Assembly (NCBI GenBank): GCA_973895155.1
Contig: OZ316892.1
Span: 10,788,001 to 10,852,000, forward strand
Length of the DNA stretch: 64,000 nt
Reading direction: 5' to 3'
Source: Marsupella aquatica
Taxonomy: Eukaryota; Marchantiophyta
The position numbers and the translations under genes were made by a program. Positions 46,019 to 56,300 of this stretch are shown one piece after another. The number at the start of each line of letters is the position of its first letter. The stretch's first letter is position 1. A model generated the notes under the pieces. That model ran no database searches. It saw nothing but the letters and a program-made list of their open reading frames with translations, and was not told the DNA's origin.

Positions 46019-48903
46019 TAAGTTGGAATTTTGTGAGCACTGTGTGCTAGGGAAGCAGCACAGGAAACCCTTCGGAGTTGGAACTCACACCAGCAAGGAG
46101 GTACTTGAGTATGTACATAGTGATGTGTGGGGTCCAGCCCCTACTCCCTCACATTCTGGACGGTTATACTATGTCACGTTCATAGACGATTACTCAAGGT
46201 ATGTGTGGATACTTTCTACACAATAAGTCTGATGTTTTTGCCACTTTTAAGGAGTGGAAAGCCCAAGTTGAAAATCAGACTAGTAATAAGGTGAGATATC
46301 TTCGATCGGATAACGGCGGTGAATACAGTTCCGGTGAATTTGGAACGTATTGTAAGGAGCAAGGGATTACCCGCCATCTCACAACAAGTTATACTCCTCA
46401 GCAGAATGGTGTTTCTGAGAGACTCAACCAAACACTATTGGACCGCTCGGGGAGTATGTTGAGTCCATCATGCTTACCACATGAGTTTTGGGCTGAAGCT
46501 GTCAACACTGCAGCTTATTTGGTAAATTTTTCTCCATCCAGTTCTATTGGATTCAAGACGCCATATGAAATGAGGTACGAGCGTCTAGCAGATTACTCAC
46601 ATCTGAAGATTTTTGGATGTGATGCTTATGTGCTTACACCTTCCCAGCTTCGATCCAAGTTGGAGTCCAAGTCAAAGAAGTGCATTTTCCTTGGCTATCA
46701 GAAAGGTGTGAAGGGTTATAGGTTATGGGATCCAGTAACCTGTAAGCTAATTGTCAGTAGAGATGTGTCCTTTAATGAATCCAGATCATCAAAGGAGGGG
46801 GAGAGTTCTCAGGACTCCCATACTGACAAGGGGAAATCTCCCATCCCGGACCCGGTTGAGGGGGAGATTAGTCATGATGCAGTTCATGACAGGAGAGATG
46901 GAGAAGCTCCGAGCTTGGAGCTGGTTCCTGTGATGGAACAAGAGGAGCAAATTGTTGCTGGGGTACCTCAAATTCAACCAGCAGCAGCAACAGATCAGCC
47001 TGAGTCATCTACTAGAAGAACTTCCAGTCGTTCTACTAGAGCTCCTACCAAGTATGGTCAATGGGCAGACTCATCTAAGCTAGATGATTTTGACATTGCA
47101 CCTGATGAAGATGATATGGCTTTGATCTTGGAAGAAGGAGAGCCTTCTTCGTATAGTGAGGCTTGTGCTTCAGAGCAGAAGTATGAGTGGAATGCAACAA
47201 TGCAGAGGGAGTTGCAATCTTTGAGTGACAACAAGACATGGGAGCTGGTGGAGCTTCCAAGAGGTCAACAAGTGGTGGACAGCAAGTGGACTTACAAGTT
47301 GAAGGACAGTCCTTCAGAGGGTGGAGATAAGATCTACAAGGCAAGGCTTGTTGCCAAGGGGTTCACTCAGGAGAAAGGAGTGGATTACAATGAGGTCTTT
47401 TCACCGGCGGCTAAGTATTTCACAATTCGGATCTTGTGTCAGCTTGTTGTGTTTTTTAATCTGGTGATGGATCAGATGGATGTTGTTACTGCTTTTCTCT
47501 ATGGCAACTTGGAAGAGATGATCTTCATGAGACAACCACTAGGCTTTATGAAGAAGGGCCAAGGGAACTTAGTTTGCAGATTGCTCAAATCCTTGTATGG
47601 ATTGAAGCAGTCTCCCAGACAGTGGAACAAGCGGTTTGATGATTTCATGCTTGCTCAAGGTTTTACAAGGATGGTGTATGATCCTTGTGTGTATACGAAA
47701 TCAGTCAAGAATGATGTATTTGGTTTCATCATTCTGGTGATCTATGTGGATGACATGCTAATTGTGGCTAAAGATCAATCTGAGGTTGATAGTCTCAAGG
47801 CAAAATTGAGCGCTGAATTCAGGATGAAGGATCTTGGTAAGGCCAAGAGGATCTTAGGGATGGAGATTTTTAGGAACTCTGAGACTGGACAGTTGTGCTT
47901 GAGTCAAGGCCAATATGCGAGGAAAGTACTTGCACGATTCAACATGGAGAACTGTAAGTCAATGAGTATTCCTTTACCTTCACATTTCAAGTTATCATCG
48001 GCTTTCTCTCCTACGGATGCTGTGAAGAAAGGTCTGATGGCTAAGATTCCTTATGAGAAGGCAGTAGGCAGTCTGATGTATTTGATGACTTGTACTAGGC
48101 CTGACTTGGCCCTAGCGATGGGCAAGGTTAGCAGATTCATGTCAAATCCAGGGAAGGTACATTGGGAAGCTGTGAAATGGATTCTCAGGTATGTGAAGGG
48201 AACACAGGACTATGGATTACTATTTGATAACAGATCAAATAGAACGTTAGTTGGCTATGTAGATTCTGACTATGGAGGCTGTCTAGATACAAGGAGATCT
48301 ACAACTGGGTTTGTATACACTCTTGGAGGAGGATGTATCAGTTGGAAATCTACCTTGCAGAAGTGCATATCTCAGTCTACTACAGAAGCAGAGTATGTTG
48401 CAGCAGCAGAAGCTACAAAGGAAGCAATTTGGTTGGATAAGTTGATCGCGGAGATGGGTTTAGAGCATGGAAAAATGACTCTAAACTGTGATAGTCAGAG
48501 TGCTCTTCACTTGGCTGCTAACCAGGTGATGGATAGCAGGGTGAAGCACATTGATATCAGGTACCATTTTATCAGGCAAGCAGTGTCTGATAAAACTTTT
48601 GAGCTAGTCAAGATTGATGGAAAGCTCAATCCCGCTGATGCCTTTACCAAAGTGATTCATTTGGAGAGTTTCTCAAGACACCGTGCTACTTTGCAAGTTT
48701 TGCAGTTGTAGTGCAAGTAGAGTTATTTAGCAATGTGTGACTATTTGTATATGGATTACTCATTCCTGTTAGGCTACGGCTTAGTTCTAGTTAACTCTTA
48801 GTTAACCCTTGTGGTTTTTAGGGGGAGACCTGGTTTGGTGATTGTCTAGAACTTCCCGTTGAGGATTCCATATGGTAGCATTTAGTCCAGTCCCCAAGAC
48901 AAG

Positions 48904-48917
48904 AGTCAAGGGGGAGT
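48904..48917 (+). promoter_or_regulatory. Polypurine tract of the Copia element
   Basis: AGTCAAGGGGGAG lies directly before the 3' LTR start at 48919, as required for plus-strand priming. Confidence 0.85.
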
Positions 48918-48918
48918 T

Positions 48919-49262
48919 TGTTAGATATTGCTCTAGTCTTGTGACTCTTGTGCTAACCACAGTTAGGCTAACTCGGGTTAGGACCTAGCTAAGGTTAGCG
49001 GTAGTGCTGTTGTGCATATAGCCAGGGCTGATGCCAGACCCTGGTGGAACTTAGGCTCATTGTTACGGAGCTAGTTGAGAGATAGGGAGAGCTTGTGTTG
49101 TGGATGCTTGGTATGGCCGATCGGCCTAGAGTGCAGTAAAGCTCTTGTGTGTTCCCGTGGACGTAGCCTCATGTGGAGGTGAACCACGTATCTCTCTGTG
49201 TCGAATATTGTGCGTTGGATGGTTCATGGGCTTGCCGTTGCGAATGTCGTCTATGCTCAATA
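48919..49262 (+). repeat. 3' LTR of the Copia element
   Basis: Same length and sequence as the 5' LTR apart from six substitutions. The terminal CA is changed to TA. It is followed by the GTATT target duplication at 49263-49267. Confidence 0.95.
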
Positions 49263-49267
49263 GTATT

Positions 49268-50469
49268 TGGGCAAACTTTAGTGATACTTAGATGCCTTTC
49301 TGGCTGCACCAAATCTTTGTAATCACATCACACATATGTATAAAATGGAACCTATTTTTATTTTCTCTTTGCACATTTAATAAAATGTAAGGGTATATAT
49401 ACATACTCTTCATTGCTCCAAGTTGTTGAATGAATTCAAGATTACATAGCCCTGAGAGGTCTTCAGAATAATTCTTTACACACTATTGCATGACCTTCAA
49501 TCCAGGGATTTTACTTTTTTTATGGTTCTTTCCAAAATAGGTCAAGATTTTACGTAACTACACTCTTTTCCTGGAGGCATTGTGGGCCATAATGCCCCCT
49601 CAAACTTGGGCCAGAGTATAGTACTTGTTTTGAGGGCACTCTATCCACCACAGATTTGGCCATGGGACTCCATTTGTAAACATCTTGTGACACCAAAACC
49701 TGTGAAAGAAAAAATAGAATGGAGAATGTTTGAGTAACAATAAATGTTTGAGAATTGCTCTTATATGTTTTGATGCTTGCATGGGGCCTAGACAACCATG
49801 TGTATTCTAACTCAAATAATAACATGGATTTACTGTACCTTCATACAAAAGCTTTCTCTGATCCCATCTGACTTCAGAGTGAAAGGAAAAGCCCTCCCAT
49901 CAGCACATTATCCCAAATGAAATCATGAGAGCTTCTGCCCAAGGGATTTCATATCTGGAAGAATGCCCTGGCCGGAGGGCTTTAACTAACTCTAAGAGGG
50001 CATTGGTACAATTGATGAATGTCCAACAGCAAAAATTCTTTGCGCAAATTGTGGTTTGATAACAAGGCTCTAAGAATCCAAAGGGGCCCAACTTATGACT
50101 CTCAATTTATCTCACCACAATATTGTCTCAATCATAGAGGGGACAACTGTAGTTGAGTAGTGTCACTGGCTCCTGAAAATGGGCCCAGAATATATTGTTA
50201 GAAACCATATTGCCCACCTTACTATGAGAACCTATATTGTCCACCACATTGTCAAAACTGGTAATTGTTTAGATTCTTCCTACCACGTAAATGTGGCAAC
50301 AGGCCTGGCATAGGTGATGGGAGCCCGAAACATGGCCCCACAAAGTATTGAAGGCGACCTTATTGTAAAAATGAACAGGAACCATATTGTTCAGCCTATT
50401 AGATTTGGTCACTGGCCTGGGTATTATTATACTGTTGACAGGTATTGAATAAGACAAAATAGTTGGCTA
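49268..50469. other. Intergenic stretch, nothing recognised
   Basis: AT-rich sequence without a supported gene. GTGGGCCATAATGCCC at about 49580 has a reverse-complement counterpart near 28787, perhaps a shared repeat. Confidence 0.4.
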
Positions 50470-50690
50470 TTAGAACGGGCCAATTTAAACAAGGAGCGTT
50501 TTTTCCCGCAGCCCGGTCATACCGGTGAAGTGCTGACCGCTTTACGCAAGAAGGACCGGTAAAGCAGCGCTACTTCGGATTTGCGCATTGCAGCAGTCGA
50601 TGAACACCAAGACGAGGACACGAGGAGGCGTTACTCGTGACCGGTAAAAGGGTGGAGAAGATCGCGAGTTTACCGGCGTCGTGTATTAGA
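50470..50690 (+). repeat. Extra ACCGGT-rich tandem unit in front of duplication copy B
   Basis: A unit starting TTAGAACGGGCC at 50472 and again at 50686 repeats with a ~214-base period (CCGCAGCCCGGTCAT, GACCGCTTTACGCAAGAAGGACCGG, GATTTGCGCAT). The same repeated unit structure is present, partly truncated, in copy A. Confidence 0.8.
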
Positions 50691-52587
50691 ACGGGCCAGC
50701 TATAAAATGGAGCGTTTTGCCCGCAGCCCGGTCATAACCGGTGAACTGATGACCGCTTTACGCAAGAAGGACCGGTAAAGCAGCGCTACTTCGGATTTGC
50801 GCATAGCAGCAGTCGTCGAGCACAAGACGAGGAAACGAGGAGGAGTTTTACTCGTGACCGGTAAAAGGGTGGAGAAGATCGCGCGACTACCGGCGGTGTC
50901 GTGAGGAGGGGCGCGCGAGGGATCGATTTCCGTGGCGCTGGTGGATCCTGGGCCAGGCCCGCTCTTTCTCGAGCGCGAATGTGAACCGGACGGAAAGATA
51001 ATTATGCGCGGAGAGGATTCCGAGATGCTGATGCTGAAGCTGGACGTGGAGCTCGATCGATGGGCAACAGCACGAGCAGGGTCAGCAGCGATCGAGAGCT
51101 TTTGCAGTTTTGCCAGCGATGTTGTGACGATTGGTCGACTCTCGAGTGATTGCTCGTCGTCGCGGTCGCGGCTGATGAGCGGGTGGAAAAATTCCTTCGA
51201 CGATTCTATTCTCCTGCGGTATTCGGATCGAGAGGAGGAAGAACTGCTCCCCGCCACATCCTCTGCTTCACGTGTTTTTGAATTCGACCGAATGACTGGT
51301 TTGTTCCTTTCAGAGCTGCTGCTGCTGCCGCTGCTGACTGGAGGCTTCTCCGGTTAGAGGCTGTTCTGCTGTTGCTGACGGAGGAGGACGAGGGAGCGGC
51401 GGACAGAGATTGTTGATGCTTCGTCCTGCATGTGATTTGTGGTGGTGCGAATTGGCCCAAGGGGCAGGGATTGGCGAATGCTGAGTGATTATTAGCGTCG
51501 GAGGTTGTGGCGCGATGGTTGTGGATGCGGAGCTGAAAGAACGACGGAGTCTGCGTGCACTGGTCCTGAGGCGGGCGAGACTATTGGTGATTGTTCCACG
51601 CTTGTGAGCGTCGGCGGAAGGGAGGGATCGGTAGCTGCCAAGAGAGGGTAGGAGAAGAAGGCTTCGACCGAGGCGGAGTTATTTTCGGGGAAGGATCTAG
51701 GGAATTTTATCTCGGAGAGAGGGACGAGTCTTGAGTGTTGAAGGAGTACATTGCACGTTTCCCGGGCGGGCGTTGTTTCTCGTCTCCGACGGTAACGGGT
51801 AACCTCGCGTAATTGACGAGTAACGTTTGCAGCTGGACTAAAACTGCCTTATTACGCGCCAGGAGGGAATAAGTTTTGGTTTGGGGAGTCAGTCAGTGAC
51901 GGCTCGGGAACGGTCTTTGGTGTGCAGGACGTCGTCGTTGGGTGAGTAAGTTTGGAATATACTGTCTGTGTTGGAGAGCTGGGAATGTGTGTATATTTGT
52001 GGACACAGCTTGTTTCGTTTACTGTTCCGGGTGCGTCGACTCAGCAGCTCTTTATGTTTCCAATTCAACAGACTTTCTCGAGGCTCTCTACGTTGGGAAT
52101 TGGAGTTCTTTGGCTCTCAACTGTGCCCCTTGCCTTCGGATTCATATTTTTGTCTCTTTCTGCGAATCGTATGCGCAATTGTGATAGCTTGAAGCGTACC
52201 TGGATCAGTATAGTGCACTAGTGCCCTTCAAGTTTGGTCTATGCTCTGCAAGTTAGATCCAGTTGGTCCACCTGATACGGTCAAATAGTTTCGAGTCTGC
52301 CGGGAGTATGATCGGAGGTATTTGCCAGCTTACTTGCTGAAAGGGAGAAGTCCTTACATTTGTAGGTTTTTGTTCTGCGAGCCGTGGGTAATAATTGTTA
52401 TCAAGGCTCTTTGCATTGGGTCGCAACACATCCTGGAAATTGTCAGCAATTGGAGTATGACGGTGTTTAGGCGTGATCCTTCCGCCTGGAGCTCGGTTAT
52501 TGTGTAGGTTTGTGGATGCCGTGCGTCCCACTGAGGATGACGAAGTCCATACCTTTGCCCGTGCTGGTCTACCTCCAATGAGCATGT
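50577..52587 (+). repeat. Segmental duplication copy B
   Basis: Collinear with 34364-36325 in the same orientation; similarity ends at TCCAATGAGCA near 52583. It includes the ACCGGT-rich repeats, the GC-rich middle and the GTTCCGGGTGCGTCGACTC segment, but not the protease-inhibitor exon that follows copy A. Frames on both strands (50932-51357 plus, 50700-51257 minus) are open here but disrupted by indels in copy A, so coding is doubtful. It now lies 0.7 kb upstream of the ankyrin/RCC1 gene and could serve as its promoter or leader. Confidence 0.8.
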
Positions 52588-53322
52588 ATATTCTATATTA
52601 AATGACATCTCGTTAGATTCCCTGTTTCCTCTTCACAATTAACTGATTTTAAGAGTTAATTGCGACGGAGTGTGAAAGTCTATGCAATTCATGTGATTTG
52701 GGTCAGTTTCATTCATCATTGACGATGTATCTGAAAAGCTCGGGTGGATGCTCCCACACAGCTCCGTGCATTAGTATTGTTTACAATTTGGGAGTTATCT
52801 CATAGCTCACCGTGTCATGCAGGTTGGGAATCTAGTGACTTTGTCACGTTACGGAGGCATCTGGATATGATAACGGACTGGTGCAGTTTTCTTCACTTGA
52901 TTTCATGCAAATCTTGCCGTTTATCAGCAGAAGGAGGCTTCTCTTTCTGGGCAACCTGAACTTCCCTCGCAGAGCTATGGGAGCAGGTCAATGGCTACTG
53001 GTGCTGACTTTCTACTTCGGTCAAGCCATGGATGATGACGGTTGTTATGGACTTTAAGCGTGGGAATGGAACTGGATTTTGGGAGTTGATTAAACAGTGA
53101 GCGCTTAGCAATTTTTGGATTTCCTCCCGAACTCTGTCGTCATCTACCGGGGAATCGAGGTCTTCCGAGCATAGTGTCCTACTTGGAAGATGCCACTCAA
53201 CTCATAATAAAAGTTATCAGCTTGTGAAAGACATCCACTCATCAGATCGTCGAGCAAAGTAAAGCAGTTGAGACTCTGTGGCCATTTAAATTAGAGTGCA
53301 CAAGTGTTTGCACACAGCCATC
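52588..53322 (+). promoter_or_regulatory. Immediate upstream region of the ankyrin/RCC1 gene
   Basis: No gene recognised. By position it contains the leader of the ankyrin/RCC1 gene and possibly its promoter, if transcription does not start within the duplicated segment. Confidence 0.35.
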
Positions 53323-56300
53323 ATGGAGAGTGTGAGTCTATCCCGGGGAAATGTGTCTCCCAAAGAGTCTCCTGCCCGTCGACATGGCGTGAACATTCCT
53401 GGGAAAGATATTTGGATAACAGTTAGAAATGGCACGGTCCAGAACGTGGTGGCAGCTCTGGCACACCTCAAGAAAAGCAATGGAAACATAGATGCAAGGA
53501 ATCCTTTTGGCTCTTCTGCTCTGCATATTGCTGTCTGGAGGAATCACCTGCCTATTGTCCGAAGATTACTGGCTGCAGGAGCTGATCCTGATGCACGGGT
53601 ATGATTTGATGCCTCGTAGTCTCTCGAATCAAGGTAGCTAATCAGTTATTAGTCAGTTACGGATGACACGAACTTGTATTTGGTAGGTAAATAGACTTGG
53701 AACATCTGTTGGTACATCATCATTCATGCATTTCGAACTAGCATTAACATGATGAGCTTCGTGATTGTTGGGATACGCTCAGCGTTTCCTCATTGACCGT
53801 GTCCACATTGTATCAGGATGGTGAGTCGGGATGGAGTAGCCTTCACAGGGCTCTTCATTTTGGCCACATTGCTGTGGCCGGATTGCTAATTGAGGGTGGA
53901 GGCTCTTTGGTTCTCGAGGACACTAAGGGACGGACACCCGTTGATCTTGCCTCTGGTCCAGTGAAACAATGTTTGGCCAGTTCAAGCAAGTCAGGTTCGT
54001 CCATTGTTTATCATTGGAAACTACGTAGACTGACACAAATTTTTGAACAAACCAGAATGAGCGGTTTAACGAACTGAAGTCTTGGGATAAGATTCCTCTC
54101 TTTCGTGTGCAATTTATTGAGTTAGGAGTCTGTTATGCTTGTTGTTGATGCTGTTTGTTCTGGCCCAAAGGATGTACGTTGTAATCCGTACTGCATTTAC
54201 CTGAGAATCGGCCCTCATTGGCTTATGGGTTTGTGCACCTCCAGGTGGCAAAGAAGTGTTCAGCTGGGGCAATGGTTCCAACTATCAACTAGGGATAGGG
54301 AGCACAGGAATCCTAAGAGTTCCCGGACGCATAGATACATTGGAAGGTCTGGATGTCGTTGCTGTTGCAGCAGCCAAGTTTCACAGTGTAGCTCTGACAG
54401 CTAGTGGTGAAGTCTATTCCTGGGGATTTGGACGAGGTGGTCGGTTGGGACACCCAGACTTTGACATTCACAGTGGGCAGGTTGCTGTGATCACTCCTCG
54501 TCAGATTATCCACAACTTTGGATATCGAGGAGTTAGCGTGATTGCTGTTGCTAAACATCACACTGTTGTAGCGACTGATGGTGGAGAGGTTTATACCTGG
54601 GGATCGAATCGAGGTAGGTGGATTTCTTGTTTGAATGTTCGATAAATCGTTGTATGTACTGGTAGTTCGTTTCATTTCAGGTTTTGGAGCATAGTAATTG
54701 TCAATGATCGAAGGAGTGTGTGGAGATTAGAGCTCTACTGTAGTTACTTTTTATTGGATATCTATTTGAGTCTCTTTTCATCTTTCATTATTGGTGAGCA
54801 TTGTTTCTCATAGGTTCCTGAACAATTTTGGTCTTTTGCAGAGGGTCGTCTTGGATACCCTTCTGTGGATACACAGCCCACACCCCGTCGTGTCAGCACT
54901 TTGAAGGCTAGGGTTGTGGCTGTGGCAGCCGCAAACAAGCACAGTGCTGTTTTGACTGAGGCAGGGGAAGTCTATACCTGGGGTTGCAACACAGAGGGAC
55001 AGTTGGGTTATGGGACTTCCAACTCTGTTTCAAACTACATTCCTCGTGTGGTAGAATGTTTGAAAGGCAAGAAGCTAGTGGCCGTATCTACTTCTAAGTA
55101 TCACACTACTGTACTGGGTGCAGAAGGAGAAGTATGTGTTCTCGCTTTTCATAAGTTTTTTCATATCTGCTCTGCACGCGCTTCTGGAGTAACTTTATTT
55201 CACTTTCACTTTCACTACAGCTCTTTCGTTCAAATTGTCCTTGCTTCCAGCTGGGAGTTTGGATTTCGACGTAGTTCTAGTAACTTAAATTCTCCTTGCT
55301 CAACTTGGAATGGAGACCACCTAGGAAATCGTCTCTGCTGTGCTAGACATTGGTTTGTGTTAACACACATGAAGAAATCGGTGTTATCATGTGTGCTGAC
55401 AAATATCTCAACAGGTTCTTACGTGGGGTTACAAGATGGTAAATCCACGTCGTGTGTCTGTGGTAAGATACACTAAAAAAGCCGGTGGTCAGCCACTCAA
55501 ATTTCACATATCGGAGCGGTTGCACGTGGTAGCCATATCGGCAGGGATGACTCACAGTTTAGCGCTCTCTGAGGATGGCCTCGTATATTACTGGTTTTCA
55601 GCAGACCCTGCGCTGAAATGCCGCCAGGTTGGTCTCGAACACACAACGATCCTCATAATTCTGGCACTTGGTCTCGAACTATAATGCCGTGGCTAATTAT
55701 CCATGCGTTAGATCTAGCGATATGAATTCGGGATGCTCTTCCAATTTCGATTCCTATCTTTGTCTTCCTCTGACATTTGTTCGAGCAATGAGTTTTCATC
55801 ATCTATCCTATCCTTCATAAAAGCTTACCTGAACTTGTTACAGCTGTTGTCGCTGGCTGGACACCAAGCTGTGAGTGTATCTTCTAGCAAGTATCAAACA
55901 GCAGTGGCGACCTCAGTGGGAAATGTCTACTCATGGGATGGGAAATTTTTTAAATCAGATACAATCCCTGTGCCAGTTCGTGTTCATGGAATTAAGCATG
56001 CGACGCATTTGTCCGTTGGTGAGAATCATACGGTAGCTGTGGCTGCACTGTTTATCCCAGAGTATCCACAGAGAACTGGTCCTGGACTGTTGACTTCCAA
56101 CCAGTCTTTGTCTAAAACAGATGACGATCCGGAGTTTCCTTCTGAAATGGAGGACGAGGAATTATCTGCGGCCATGTCAAGTCCCAATAAAGGGCAACCG
56201 GGATTGGATGGTGCTTCAAAGCCTTTACCCAGTCTGAAGGACTTGTGCCAACGAGTGGCTGCCCAATCTATTGTTGAACCCAAGAATGCATTGCAGATAC

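Larger units (their letters stand above)
42488..48711 (+). pseudogene. Copia gag-pol, broken by four stops, one frameshift and a nested insertion
   Basis: The likely gag start is ATG 42488. In-frame stops occur at 42542 (TGA), 42917 (TAG), 43541 (TGA) and 44033 (TAG). Recognisable parts are a gag core (KYDGRTDYLLWEKQ), a zinc knuckle CWNCGKPGHMKRDC near 43430, and a protease-type WILDSACTFH near 43590. The first half of the GAG-pre-integrase zinc region (LWHFRLGH) is at 43985 and its second half CEHC at 46038, separated by the nested insertion. The integrase follows (HSDVWGP, FIDDYSRY, TPQQNGVSER), with a frame change near 46210. The RT has YVDD at 47743-47754 and RNase H has the TEAEY motif near 48385. 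From 46201 to 48711 the frame is open for 836 codons. The element cannot encode an intact polyprotein. Confidence 0.93.
40410..49262 (+). mobile_element. Copia (Ty1-type) LTR retrotransposon, degenerate, with nested insertion
   Basis: The element is 8853 bases with 344-bp LTRs, 5-base target duplications, a tRNA-Met-type primer-binding site and a polypurine tract. The internal order gag, protease, integrase, reverse transcriptase, RNase H defines Copia. The leader of about 1.7 kb (40768-42487) is unusually long and contains C-rich tracts at about 41569-41585 and 41702-41715. I count six differences between the two LTRs, so the insertion is fairly young although its coding region is already broken. 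Confidence 0.95.
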
